A stretch of DNA of 64,000 nt from Sulfuriferula multivorans. Lineage in GTDB: Bacteria; Pseudomonadota; Gammaproteobacteria; Burkholderiales; Sulfuriferulaceae. This document shows, piece after piece, positions 48,430 through 57,014 of this stretch; the first letter of the stretch is position 1, and every line of letters starts with the position of its first letter. The position numbers and the translations under genes are program-made. The notes under the pieces are model-generated. The model did not search any database. It was given only the letters and a program-made list of their open reading frames with translations, and had not been told where the DNA came from. The stretch spans positions 124,001 through 188,000 of the forward strand of contig NZ_BGOW01000015.1 of assembly GCF_003851125.1 (NCBI RefSeq). The letters run 5' to 3'.

Positions 48430-49773
48430 TTAACTCGCTCCTAGTGCCAATTCGGGGTTGTACAAGTATTCAATATTTCCGGCCTCGACTTCTTTGAGGT
48501 ATGCCTCGAATGTCTTTTTGGCTTCGGTCCAGGACATGCCCATTTTCTCCACCAGTTCTTCGCAGGGGGAAGCATGCCATTGCAGTTGCACAATCTTGAA
48601 CGGGTCCGCACCACAGGCCAGCGCAGCAAATTGCACATCAGCCATAATAGGCACGGCGAAATCATTATCGTGAGCCTTACCGATCCACTGGTTCTTGTCC
48701 ATGGTGGTAATACAGCCAGTGTCGATACCCAGCATCACGTCCGCATTGGCTTCTTCGCGGGCCACACGAATCTTGCGGTCCATGGTGAAGGAACGGGTGA
48801 ACTCGCGTTCGGAAATAATGTGCCGGAAGCCGAACCCGCAGCAGTCGTACCAGGTGGAGTAGTCGATCAGCTGGGCGCCGAGCGCCAATGCCACGGAGCT
48901 GCCGACGGCGGTACGGTTGCCACCCAGAACGCTGGGGTCGTAAATCGCATCTTCGTGCACCATCTTGTAGTAATGGCAGGCAGCGTGCATGGTCACACGA
49001 ATGTTGGACACATCGACGGTCTGCAGTTCGGAAGCGATGCGATTGCGCATCACGTGCACCCACTCGGAGTAGTGAATGATCTCTTCCGGAATGACCAGCT
49101 TGCCATCAACAAGACGCCCCAGTTTGCCAAGAATCTTGGTGACACGCTCGCGCAATTCAGCAGACTCAACCAGGTACTTGCGGATTTCCTTGTAGTTGCC
49201 GAAGGATGTTCCGCAATGCACCAGTGGAAAGAAATGACCTGCTTCGAAGCCATGCTGTTTGCCGGAAATATAAGCCTGGTGGAAATTACGCATGAACACA
49301 GCCGCCAGAGACTCGACGTTGCCGATACCAGAACCGTGATAGTTCCAGGCGGTGCAAGAAGTCTGGTCGGTTTCATCGAGGTAGTCCTTGCCCGGCTCAA
49401 AACCGAACTTGTTCATGAACCACAGCAAGGAGGTTGGGTAACCCGGGATATTCCCGCACTGGCCGCAGGACTTGTGGTGCCATAACTGCATGGTTGGTAC
49501 TTTTTTGGTCCAACCAAACAGGGTTTGCACTTCAATTGGTTTATGCGCATCAGTAATGCGATGGACGATAATCTGACCATCCTTTTCCAACTCCCACATG
49601 TGATCGCGAATGTCATCCATGCGCTCGCCGAGGTCTACGGTACGCTTGTCTACGTGCTTACGTACCCACTCGGTGGCTTTCGCGGCTTCAGCGCCAGAGA
49701 GGTTGGTTTGCTGGAAGAAAGAACCGTGTCCAGCTATGCCTTCGGTTTCGTTGCTATCCACAATATTGCTCAT
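48430..49773 (-). CDS. shdrB1: sHdrB1, subunit B-like with degenerate CCG domains
   Basis: A 447-residue HdrB-like protein, longer than sHdrB2. Its cysteine pattern is altered: SCGQCGNIPG, QTSCTAWN and HCGTSFG in the first CCG-like half, and AACHYY, DCCGFG and TGCITTM in the second. Both CxxC pairs have lost the last Cys, and one CC pair is SC. It therefore cannot bind clusters exactly as sHdrB2 does. AAGGAG 7 bases before the ATG at 49773 sets the start; the longer frame to 49866 is not used. Confidence 0.92.
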   Translation of the reverse strand: MSNIVDSNETEGIAGHGSFFQQTNLSGAEAAKATEWVRKHVDKRTVDLGERMDDIRDHMWELEKDGQIIVHRITDAHKPIEVQTLFGWTKKVPTMQLWHHKSCGQCGNIPGYPTSLLWFMNKFGFEPGKDYLDETDQTSCTAWNYHGSGIGNVESLAAVFMRNFHQAYISGKQHGFEAGHFFPLVHCGTSFGNYKEIRKYLVESAELRERVTKILGKLGRLVDGKLVIPEEIIHYSEWVHVMRNRIASELQTVDVSNIRVTMHAACHYYKMVHEDAIYDPSVLGGNRTAVGSSVALALGAQLIDYSTWYDCCGFGFRHIISEREFTRSFTMDRKIRVAREEANADVMLGIDTGCITTMDKNQWIGKAHDNDFAVPIMADVQFAALACGADPFKIVQLQWHASPCEELVEKMGMSWTEAKKTFEAYLKEVEAGNIEYLYNPELALGAS

Positions 49774-49822
49774 GGTCAAGCTCCTTAATTTAATGCGCTT
49801 AGTATAAGGTTGAGACGAACGA

Positions 49823-50506
49823 CTATTTGTCTTCCTGCTCTTCCAACCACTCTTCGTACTCTTCACGTTTTTCGTCGATAAAATCTTCGATCACGTCAAA
49901 CAGATTCTCGTCCATCGCCTCAAGCGAAGACAATACGCCGGTCATTTCCCAAATTGTATACATCTCAACCGAGGTTTTCAGCGAGACTTCCCATGCAGTA
50001 TCGGTGGTCTGCAATGTGCGCACCGGGATTGCCTTGCGCAACGTTTTGAGATCGCCTTCAACTTTCTGGATATTTGGACCCCAGTCCGGGAAGTGATCCG
50101 GCTGGATCATGTCTGGCGAAAGCTGATTACCAGTAGTAATAAGTTTGAGCATTACACGGCCAAATGGGCGCAGCACATCTTTGGCAGACTGCATTCCATG
50201 CTTGATGGATACTTCACGCATGATCATTACCAGACCGCCGGGGGAATTCTTGAATGGGCAGCGCGCAGCGCACGTCATGCACTGGGCACATGCCCATATT
50301 TTTTCCTGCATTGCGTCATAGATCTGCTCAACATTTTCGGTCCAGAGCAGTTGAACAATCTCGCGCGGGCTGTAATCATAAAACTGAGCGGACGGACACG
50401 TAGCGGTGCAAATCCCGCAATTCAGGCAGCCGTTCAACTCATGATCGTAGCGGAAGTCGCTACGAATATCGTCATAAATTTCGCGCATTTCAGCGTAAGT
50501 TGCCAT
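49823..50506 (-). CDS. shdrC1: sHdrC1, iron-sulfur subunit
   Basis: A 227-residue cytoplasmic protein with two CxxCxxCxxxC motifs (Cys27/30/33/37 in CLNCGICTATC and Cys73/76/79/83 in CAQCMTCAARC) for two 4Fe-4S clusters. It is the first subunit of the sHdr core and passes electrons within the complex. The ATG at 50506 follows GAAGGGGT and gives MATYAEMREIYDDIRSDF, which resembles other sHdrC1 N-termini. The C-terminus is very acidic. Confidence 0.93.
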   Translation of the reverse strand: MATYAEMREIYDDIRSDFRYDHELNGCLNCGICTATCPSAQFYDYSPREIVQLLWTENVEQIYDAMQEKIWACAQCMTCAARCPFKNSPGGLVMIMREVSIKHGMQSAKDVLRPFGRVMLKLITTGNQLSPDMIQPDHFPDWGPNIQKVEGDLKTLRKAIPVRTLQTTDTAWEVSLKTSVEMYTIWEMTGVLSSLEAMDENLFDVIEDFIDEKREEYEEWLEEQEDK

Positions 50507-50559
50507 ATGCACCCCTTCGATTAACCATGCCAAATAGTTGACAAAACTAGTAAGGTATT

Positions 50560-50587
50560 ACCATACACCAAGTATTTAAAATTTCAA
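50560..50587 (-). promoter_or_regulatory. candidate sigma-70 promoter before shdrC1
   Basis: On the minus strand TTGAAA and TATGGT are 16 bases apart, about 55 bases upstream of the shdrC1 ATG, in an AT-rich spacer of 268 bases that separates dsrE from shdrC1. It suggests that shdr genes have a promoter of their own. Confidence 0.35.
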
Positions 50588-50701
50588 GCCTGATCTCATC
50601 AAACCAGATCATTGGCCGTATAAAACTTCCGACAGAGGGTACGCGCTAGCGTTCCATTGAACTGACAGCCTGGCATGGTCAACCAAACCGTTGTGGTGAA
50701 T

Positions 50702-50724
50702 AACCGGAGATTGTGTCTCCGGTT
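50702..50724. terminator. hairpin downstream of the dsrE-type gene
   Basis: A 9-base-pair perfect stem, AACCGGAGA / TCTCCGGTT, with loop TTGTG lies 51 bases after the dsrE stop in minus-strand order. The T-rich flank (TTAACT) is on the plus side, and only TATTC follows on the minus strand, so it is a weak terminator or an RNA-stabilising structure for the rhd-tusA-dsrE message. Confidence 0.45.
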
Positions 50725-50774
50725 TTAACTACCTGTCATAACGCAAATTTCCTGCGCGATAACTTTAAATCTCA

Positions 50775-51284
50775 TTAAATATACAAACAGATATCCGATT
50801 CGCCGGCAAACTCAAAAAACGTGGCGGCGCCACCGTATTCCAAACCGTCAATGAAGTCGCTGTGTTCAAAACCGAACAACTCGACGGTCATCTGGCAAGC
50901 AATAAACTTAACATCGGCTTCCTGACACATTTCGCGCAAGTCAGGGATCGTCGCGACACCATTATTTTTAATGGTTTGCTTCATCAAACTGGTTGCCACT
51001 GCCTCATATCCAGGCACTAGCGACTGCACGGCGTTAGGGATATTCCAATTTAGGCCACGGAACCACTTGGGCCCAAAAGGCATCTTCATTGGCATGCCCG
51101 GGTTACCCAGCGGGCTTACCTTGAGTACAGACAGGTCTTTACGAAGAAGCTGCAAACCATAGAACGTAAAGAAAATCTGGGTTTCGTAGTCCAGCGCCGC
51201 GGCAGTTGACGCCAAGATAAACGGTGGATAAGCCCAGTCCAAAGTACCCTTGGTTGCGATGATTGCAAGTTTCTTCTGATCCAT
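50775..51284 (-). CDS. dsrE: DsrE3-type sulfur carrier
   Basis: A 169-residue cytoplasmic DsrE/DsrF-like protein. It begins KKLAIIATKGTLDWAYPPFILASTA, typical of the DsrE3 (peroxiredoxin-like) group, and has Cys120 (LREMC) and Cys130 (FIACQMTVELFG) where DsrE3 proteins carry sulfur. Rhd-TusA-DsrE genes form a known sulfur-relay unit in sulfur oxidisers; TusA and DsrE exchange sulfane sulfur before it reaches sHdr. GGAGG precedes the ATG. Confidence 0.88.
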   Translation of the reverse strand: MDQKKLAIIATKGTLDWAYPPFILASTAAALDYETQIFFTFYGLQLLRKDLSVLKVSPLGNPGMPMKMPFGPKWFRGLNWNIPNAVQSLVPGYEAVATSLMKQTIKNNGVATIPDLREMCQEADVKFIACQMTVELFGFEHSDFIDGLEYGGAATFFEFAGESDICLYI

Positions 51285-51385
51285 GCCTGCCTCCTAAAAG
51301 TGTTTAAAGTTGAGAATTCGCGCTTACGCTTGAACGCCTTACCACCCAACTCACAATTATATTTATTGTATATTAAGTACTCTAA

Positions 51386-51613
51386 TTATTTCTTTTTCAT
51401 GAAGAAAGTGTACTCGCCACCCGCTTCAGCAGACGATAACAGTTCGTTGCCTGTCTGTTTTGAAAACGCCTGAAAATCCTTAATAGCACCGGGGTCGGTT
51501 GCTACAATTTTCAAAACCTGGCCGCTCGGCATGTCAGTCAACGATTTTTTGCAGCGCAGAATAGGCAACGGGCAATTAAGACCACGCGCATCGAGTTCTT
51601 TATCAAAATTCAT
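51386..51613 (-). CDS. tusA: TusA-type sulfur carrier
   Basis: A 75-residue protein with the TusA signature ELDARGLNCPLPILRCKKSL; the first Cys (Cys14) of the NCPLP motif holds the persulfide. In sulfur oxidisers TusA passes sulfane sulfur from rhodanese or DsrE to the oxidising complex. AAGGAG 8 bases before the ATG at 51613 decides this start over a TTG two codons upstream. It lies between rhd and dsrE. Confidence 0.94.
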   Translation of the reverse strand: MNFDKELDARGLNCPLPILRCKKSLTDMPSGQVLKIVATDPGAIKDFQAFSKQTGNELLSSAEAGGEYTFFMKKK

Positions 51614-51714
51614 CTTCAAATCTCCTTAAGCGTCTAAAAAATGGAAAGCGGTGCAACATAAACCAAGCAGGTGATAATTGCAACTATCTGCATATCCCTA
51701 CCCAACTAGAATCT

Positions 51715-52038
51715 TTATACCATAGCTGCCAGAGGTTTTCCGGAACGGATCCAACCCATAATTCCGCCTTGCAAATTATATACATTCCCGAAACCTTTGG
51801 CCGCCAAAAACGCGCAAGCCTGTGCAGAACGGCCACCGGATTGGCAGTAAAACACCACCGGCTTATCTTGCGGGATATCCTGCGCCTTGATTGGCAACAA
51901 ATGCAGAGGGAGATGCATGGCGTCGTCAATCATACCGCGCGACACTTCGGCGTCCGTGCGTACATCAATCAATACATAGGAACCCGAGGTTTTCAACGTT
52001 TCCAGACCTGCCGCATCCACTTCCTTGAAGCCGTACAT
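51715..52038 (-). CDS. rhd: single-domain rhodanese (sulfurtransferase)
   Basis: A 107-residue cytoplasmic sulfurtransferase with one rhodanese domain. The active-site loop is CQSGGRS, with Cys65 as the persulfide carrier. YVLIDVRTDAEVSRGMI gives the other family motif. It would load TusA with sulfur from thiols or polysulfides. The gene lies 88 bases after soeC with a promoter-like sequence in between, so rhd-tusA-dsrE can be expressed apart from soeABC. Confidence 0.92.
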   Translation of the reverse strand: MYGFKEVDAAGLETLKTSGSYVLIDVRTDAEVSRGMIDDAMHLPLHLLPIKAQDIPQDKPVVFYCQSGGRSAQACAFLAAKGFGNVYNLQGGIMGWIRSGKPLAAMV

Positions 52039-52077
52039 ATTCGCCTGCTCCGCCGCAACAACAATTTAAAGAATGCT

Positions 52078-52105
52078 AATATAGCAAAATACTACTGTTC
52101 TGCAA
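52078..52105 (-). promoter_or_regulatory. candidate sigma-70 promoter before rhd
   Basis: On the minus strand TTGCAG and TATATT are 16 bases apart, about 40 bases upstream of the rhd ATG. The spacer between soeC and rhd is AT-rich. This is the best promoter-like sequence I see inside the sulfur locus. Confidence 0.45.
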
Positions 52106-52126
52106 ATACTCTGTTAAAGTTTTGTT

Positions 52127-53062
52127 TCAGCAATGTTGGGCGCCGTGATATAGATTGACAACATGTCGCGCCTCGGCAAAAAACAACCAACGCTCAGCCA
52201 CCATCCCCAGCAATGCCGTTAAGACAGCTGCATAAATCGTGATAGCGGCACTACCGCCCACTGTCAAAATCAAGGCGGGGATAACAAACCCAGCTAAAAA
52301 AACGCATGTTTTCAGCGTCAAAGAAAATTTTCGAGCAACCTGAAAACCAAATTCCTGAGTAAGGAAAGTGCCATGCGTGTGCCCTGTATCCAGCAACCTG
52401 ACCGTGCCGCGCGTAAATCCAGTAGCTGTTTTAATGGTAGAGCCTGTTCCAGGGCTGGCAATCCAGAAATAATAGATCGCTTTAAGCGAGGCGGCCACTA
52501 CCAACAGAGCCAGCACTAACGTCACATAGCCAGTCAGTGCCACTTGGCCATTGCTTGCTACGGCCAGCAAGAGTAACGCGCCGCTGAAATGTCCTAGCGC
52601 CAGATAATTGGCTGGTACCAAGGGTGAATTCCACTGCCGGATGGTTTTCAGGCAGCCGTAGATCATGCCCGTACTGAATAGCGTGATCCATGCCAACAAA
52701 GTGGCGAGCGCACCAGCCATCAGACGCAACACTTCCAACTCGGGCAGTACCAGCCAGGTCAGCCCTAGATAGATTATCGCAAATGGATAGAACGCCATCG
52801 CGAATACCCCTTCGCGAGACAACCAGGAGGTTCGAAAACGACTGAATGCGCGCCAGGCATTTTTAGGGTTGGCCAGGTGAAACATGGACGAAGTCAGGCC
52901 CGCTGCCACCAAGACTAGCGCAAGGATACCGGCAATCAGTTTTTGCTCGACTGGCAATCCGCCATCCAAACCAAACAAATCCATCAGATACAGCAAGGTA
53001 AACAAACCAAAGCCAGCGCCGGAACTGACAGTAAAAAAAATAACAGAAAATGCGGGATGCAT
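52127..53062 (-). CDS. soeC: SoeC, membrane anchor of sulfite dehydrogenase
   Basis: A 311-residue DmsC-like inner-membrane protein with about eight hydrophobic segments, starting MHPAFSVIFFTVSSGAGFGLF. It anchors SoeAB to the membrane and hands electrons to the quinone pool. The first segment (HPAFSVIFFTVSSGAG) is typical of SoeC/DmsC. It lies 31 bases after soeB. Known: SoeABC oxidises sulfite directly to sulfate in the cytoplasm of several sulfur-oxidising bacteria. Confidence 0.88.
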   Translation of the reverse strand: MHPAFSVIFFTVSSGAGFGLFTLLYLMDLFGLDGGLPVEQKLIAGILALVLVAAGLTSSMFHLANPKNAWRAFSRFRTSWLSREGVFAMAFYPFAIIYLGLTWLVLPELEVLRLMAGALATLLAWITLFSTGMIYGCLKTIRQWNSPLVPANYLALGHFSGALLLLAVASNGQVALTGYVTLVLALLVVAASLKAIYYFWIASPGTGSTIKTATGFTRGTVRLLDTGHTHGTFLTQEFGFQVARKFSLTLKTCVFLAGFVIPALILTVGGSAAITIYAAVLTALLGMVAERWLFFAEARHVVNLYHGAQHC

Positions 53063-53093
53063 TCGGAATTCCCTTATGACGAGTATGCGAAAA

Positions 53094-53789
53094 TTAGCGC
53101 TTTACAATACGGTTGGCGATGCCTTTGATCTTATCCTTGAAACCGGGCTTGCCCAGGTTTTCGGTCGGAATCGGCTTGGCTGTACGTACCGGCAAATAAT
53201 GATTCGTCGGGTTATAGCCCAACTCAGGCATCAATTGATAACCACCACGCTCACGTACCACGCTACTGACTGCTGAACCCGGATCATCCAGATCACCAAA
53301 CATGCGCGCATGTGCCGGACAGGTGAGCACGCAGGCGGGCTGGCGCTCTTCTATCGGGATTTGCAGGTCATAGATACGATCCACGCACAGGGTACATTTT
53401 TTCATGGTTCCGGATTCGCGATCCAGTTCACGCGCACCATAGGGACAGGCCCACGAGCAATAATTGCAGCCCATGCACTTGTTTTGATCAACCAGTACGA
53501 TACCGTCTTCGGCTCGCTTGTAAGAGGCTCCAGTAGGGCATACGGTGACGCAGTCCGCGTCTTCACAATGCATACACGACATGGGGAAATTGATGGTTTT
53601 GTTGTTAGGGTATTCACCCACTTCGTAGCTACGAATCCGATTAAACCAGACGCCTGAAGGCTCCGCACCATAGGGTTGGTAGTCTGTCAGAGGCGCCGTG
53701 GTGCCGGAAGCGTTCCATTCCTTACAGGCGATGGCGCAAGCATGGCAGCCCACGCATACGTCGAGATCGATAACGAGTCCAAGTCTCAT
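53094..53789 (-). CDS. soeB: SoeB, iron-sulfur subunit of sulfite dehydrogenase
   Basis: A 231-residue ferredoxin-type subunit for four 4Fe-4S clusters, with Cys groups CVGCHACAIAC (12, 15, 18, 22), CMHCEDADCVTVC, CMGCNYCSWAC and CTLC with CVLTC. It links the molybdenum subunit to the membrane anchor. There is no Tat or Sec signal, so it acts on the cytoplasmic side. It lies between soeA and soeC, as expected. Confidence 0.92.
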   Translation of the reverse strand: MRLGLVIDLDVCVGCHACAIACKEWNASGTTAPLTDYQPYGAEPSGVWFNRIRSYEVGEYPNNKTINFPMSCMHCEDADCVTVCPTGASYKRAEDGIVLVDQNKCMGCNYCSWACPYGARELDRESGTMKKCTLCVDRIYDLQIPIEERQPACVLTCPAHARMFGDLDDPGSAVSSVVRERGGYQLMPELGYNPTNHYLPVRTAKPIPTENLGKPGFKDKIKGIANRIVKR

Positions 53790-53859
53790 ATTGATACTTT
53801 CAAATTAATCAAGCCGGGCGGCAATGCCACCCGGCGAATCAGGGGTCGGCTAATGATTA

Positions 53860-56739
53860 TTATTCGCTGGGCTTGTCGTCGCTACGGGTACTATAGCGCA
53901 ACGTATCCGGACGCTCGCCATCGTCCCACGGCAAAGGTTTGAGCGCCGGGAATTCCGGCCAGCTGCCTTCTTCACCGGGAGCGGCTTTGGAGATTTTGAC
54001 GCGCAAATCGAACCAAGCTGCCTGGCCGGTGACCGGATCGGAGTTGGTAATGCGACGCTCACCTTGTTTGGCCGGCAACAATTCGGAAATCAGGTGGTTC
54101 AGCAGAAAACCTTTAGTGGCTTCCGAGGCATTCGGCTTCAGGCCCCATGCACCGCCCTGCTTGCCGATAGCGTTCCAGGTCCAGACAGTGTTTTCCTGAG
54201 TTCCTTCCATGGTACGCATCTGGCAGCGGATTTTGCCGTTATGCGACTCGACCCAGATCCAGTCATCGTCCTGCAAGCCCATACGTGCAGCCTGGCCACG
54301 ATTCATGTACATGTAGTTTTGCGCCAGAATTTGGCGTAACCACACGTTCTGCGAATCCCAGGAATGGTACATCAGCATGGGGCGCTGAGTCAGCGCAAAG
54401 AACGGGTATTCATTCTCGTCCACACGCGCCTGCTCGAGCGGCTCATACCATAGCGGTAACGGGTCAAAATACTTGGCCAGGCGTTCGCGGTCTGTCTGAT
54501 TATTAGGCTGTGGGCCATCGTACAAGCCCTGTCCTGCCAAACGGAATTTTTGCAGCGGTTCGGAGTAAACCTGCATGATGATGGGTTCTGACTTACCAAT
54601 AAAACCCACCTCCGCCGCGACATCCAAATATTCTTTATTGGCGAAACGGTTGTATTTCTGGCTATCCGGCCAGTGGTGCGCGAAGAACGACTCGTTCTCG
54701 ATGTATTTTTCCCACTGCTTCGGATTCGGCTCGCCCTTGAGCGATTTTTCACCGTTCTTTCCACGCCATCCGGCCAGGAAACCCACACCCGGAGAACGCT
54801 CATAGTTGACGATGAAATCAGGGTAATCCTTGAACTTGCGCGTCCCGTCGGCGTTGGTAAATGCCGGGAATTTCAGACGCGAAGCCATTTCCACCAGCAC
54901 TTCCTGCCACGGGCGCACATCACGGTCAAGTTTGATCAACGGGTAGCGAATCGCATCGGCGGCCGCATCCGGCTCGGAAATCGGCCGATCCAGCAACGAA
55001 ATAGTGTCATAACGCTCCAGATACGTGGTATCCGGCAATACCAGATCGGCAAAGTTGACCATTTCGGAATGGAATGCATCCACGACCACCAGGAACGGAA
55101 TCTTGTGCTGGCCCGGCTCTTCCGGGTCTTTCTCGCGCAGCATGTCCTGAACATTTTTGGTGTTCATGGTGGAATTCCACGCCATGTTGGACATGAACAG
55201 CATCAAGGTATCGATCGCATACGGGTCATGGTTGGTGGCATTGGTGATCACCATGTGCATGAGACCGTGCGAAGCGATCGGAATCTCCCAGGAGTACGCC
55301 TTGTCAATGCGCAGCGGATTACCGTCTGCGTCGATCACCAGATCTTCAGGGCGCATCGGGAAACCGAGCGGCGTACGCGACAGCGGCGTATTGGGCGCAT
55401 TGATCACGTCAAGATTGTTTTCCGGCAATTGATGCGGCGGTACCGGCTTGGGATAAGGCGCTCGTGCACGGAAATTGCCCGGGCCGTCCAGTGCACCCAG
55501 CAGCATCTGGATCAAATGCACCGCGCGGCAGGCATGAAAGCCATTTGAGTGCGCCGCTATACCGCGCATTGCATACATCGCCACCGGGCGGCCAATCACC
55601 TTGTCGTGTTTGCGCCCCCAACTGTCGGTCCACTCGATATCCAGTTCGACGGTTTCCTTGAACGCCACTTGCGCCATTTCCAGCGCCATGCGCTCAATGG
55701 TTTCGGCGGGCACACCGCATTCCTCGGCAACGTTGGCCGGCGCGTAGCGATCGTCCAGATAACGTTCGGCGGTGAGGCTCATCACGGTGCGTACCGGACG
55801 GCCATCAGGTGCTACAAAATCGCCGAACAGCGCCGGTGCGATGTCCTTGTCCAGGCCGTTGACGAAGGTTTTCTTTTCCAGATCCCACACCAGCGGGTTG
55901 CCCGCCTCGTCGCGCAAAAACAGCCCGTTGCCCTGCTGCCCCGGCGTATCGACGACCAGCCAGGCGCAGTTGGTATAACGAATCAGGAATTCCCAGTCGA
56001 ACAACTCGCGCGACAGCAGCACATGCACTACCGACAAAGCCAGCAGGCCGTCCATGCCGGGCTTGATCGGGATCCATTCGTCGGCAATGGCGGAATAGCC
56101 TGTGCGTACCGGATTTACTGAAACGAACTTGCCGCCATGGCGCTTGAGCTTTTCCAGGCCGATCTTGATCGGATTGGAGGAATGGTCTTCGGCCACCCCC
56201 CACATGATGAAATACTTGGCGTAATCCCAGTCCGGGGCGCCGAATTCCCAGAACGAGAAACCAATCGAATACAACCCCGCAGCCGCCATGTTAACCGAGC
56301 AAAATCCGCCATGTGCCGCCCAGTTTGGGGTGCCGAACTGCTGTGCCCACAGACCGGTGAGCGCCTGCATCTGGTCACGCCCTGTAAAAAATGCCAGCTT
56401 GGAAGGGTCCGTCGCACGAATGTCACCCAGACGTTCGGTGAGCATGTCCAGCGCCTCATCCCACTCGATTTCAACGAACTCGCCATCTCCACGCTCGGAT
56501 CCCGGCTTGCGCAGCAGCGGTTTGCGCAGCTTGGCGGCGGAGTATTGCTTCATGATTCCCGCCGAACCCTTGGCGCACAGCACACCCTGGTTGGTCGGAT
56601 GGTTGCGGTTACCCTGAATGAAACGGACTTTGTCCTCTTCCAGCGTGACTTTGATCCCGCAGCGGCAGGCACACATATAGCAGGTAGTAAACTTGATTTC
56701 CTGCTTGTCGTGATTTTCTATTTTGACGATTGCGTTCAT
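53860..56739 (-). CDS. soeA: SoeA, molybdopterin catalytic subunit of cytoplasmic sulfite dehydrogenase
   Basis: A 959-residue molybdopterin oxidoreductase. The N-terminal 4Fe-4S motif is C20-x2-C23-x3-C27-x27-C55 (TTCYMCACRCGIKV ... GVLCAKGSA). The protein has no Tat signal, which separates it from periplasmic DMSO, thiosulfate or polysulfide reductases and fits cytoplasmic SoeA. EFGAPDWDYAKYFIMWG and RGIAAHSNGFHACRAV are cofactor-binding regions. It should oxidise sulfite made by sHdr to sulfate. The start has only a weak ribosome-binding site. Confidence 0.9.
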   Translation of the reverse strand: MNAIVKIENHDKQEIKFTTCYMCACRCGIKVTLEEDKVRFIQGNRNHPTNQGVLCAKGSAGIMKQYSAAKLRKPLLRKPGSERGDGEFVEIEWDEALDMLTERLGDIRATDPSKLAFFTGRDQMQALTGLWAQQFGTPNWAAHGGFCSVNMAAAGLYSIGFSFWEFGAPDWDYAKYFIMWGVAEDHSSNPIKIGLEKLKRHGGKFVSVNPVRTGYSAIADEWIPIKPGMDGLLALSVVHVLLSRELFDWEFLIRYTNCAWLVVDTPGQQGNGLFLRDEAGNPLVWDLEKKTFVNGLDKDIAPALFGDFVAPDGRPVRTVMSLTAERYLDDRYAPANVAEECGVPAETIERMALEMAQVAFKETVELDIEWTDSWGRKHDKVIGRPVAMYAMRGIAAHSNGFHACRAVHLIQMLLGALDGPGNFRARAPYPKPVPPHQLPENNLDVINAPNTPLSRTPLGFPMRPEDLVIDADGNPLRIDKAYSWEIPIASHGLMHMVITNATNHDPYAIDTLMLFMSNMAWNSTMNTKNVQDMLREKDPEEPGQHKIPFLVVVDAFHSEMVNFADLVLPDTTYLERYDTISLLDRPISEPDAAADAIRYPLIKLDRDVRPWQEVLVEMASRLKFPAFTNADGTRKFKDYPDFIVNYERSPGVGFLAGWRGKNGEKSLKGEPNPKQWEKYIENESFFAHHWPDSQKYNRFANKEYLDVAAEVGFIGKSEPIIMQVYSEPLQKFRLAGQGLYDGPQPNNQTDRERLAKYFDPLPLWYEPLEQARVDENEYPFFALTQRPMLMYHSWDSQNVWLRQILAQNYMYMNRGQAARMGLQDDDWIWVESHNGKIRCQMRTMEGTQENTVWTWNAIGKQGGAWGLKPNASEATKGFLLNHLISELLPAKQGERRITNSDPVTGQAAWFDLRVKISKAAPGEEGSWPEFPALKPLPWDDGERPDTLRYSTRSDDKPSE

Positions 56740-56778
56740 TAATTTATTGATTATTCATGATTAATTAAATAGTAGCGT

Positions 56779-56784
56779 ATTATA
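56779..56784 (-). promoter_or_regulatory. candidate -10 element for soeA
   Basis: On the minus strand TATAAT lies 40 bases upstream of the soeA ATG. No good -35 box is seen 17 bases upstream, so an activator may be needed. Evidence is limited to the one hexamer. Confidence 0.3.
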
Positions 56785-56831
56785 TTTCTCTAATATTGTC
56801 GCTTATATTCCACTCGCTAGGCAAACTGCTC

Positions 56832-56851
56832 ATTTTATAGCCCTATAAAAT
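56832..56851. promoter_or_regulatory. 20-base palindrome upstream of soeA, candidate operator
   Basis: ATTTTATAG and CTATAAAAT flank a CC centre, a perfect 9-2-9 inverted repeat. It lies between the divergent soeA and the gene starting at 57015, about 93 bases from the soeA ATG and 48 bases upstream of its -10-like element. Such symmetry suits a dimeric regulator. The repeat is AT-rich, so chance cannot be excluded. Confidence 0.45.
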
Positions 56852-57014
56852 ATTTTTGGTAAGCTTTATTTGTCCTAAATGACCGTAGCAACGCATTGTG
56901 AGGCCAGAAATTACATGTTAGAGTATTAGCAATATTCTATATTCTTCTGTGCTAGGTCGCATTAGCACTTGGATTCCAACCGAGCACTCGCTCAGCAATT
57001 ACAGGAGTTTCGCA

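Noticed and set aside
48574-49485. 303-codon open frame on the plus strand
   Set aside because: Shadow of shdrB1; no ribosome-binding site or domain.
44788-50506. Methanogen-type HdrABC or the reductive CoB-CoM system
   Set aside because: The short sHdrA, the C1B1A-hyp-C2B2 order and linked lbpA, tusA and soe genes match the oxidative sHdr system.
53860-56739. Polysulfide, thiosulfate or DMSO reductase catalytic subunit
   Set aside because: No Tat signal on the molybdenum subunit and placement directly before rhd-tusA-dsrE-shdr fit cytoplasmic SoeA better.
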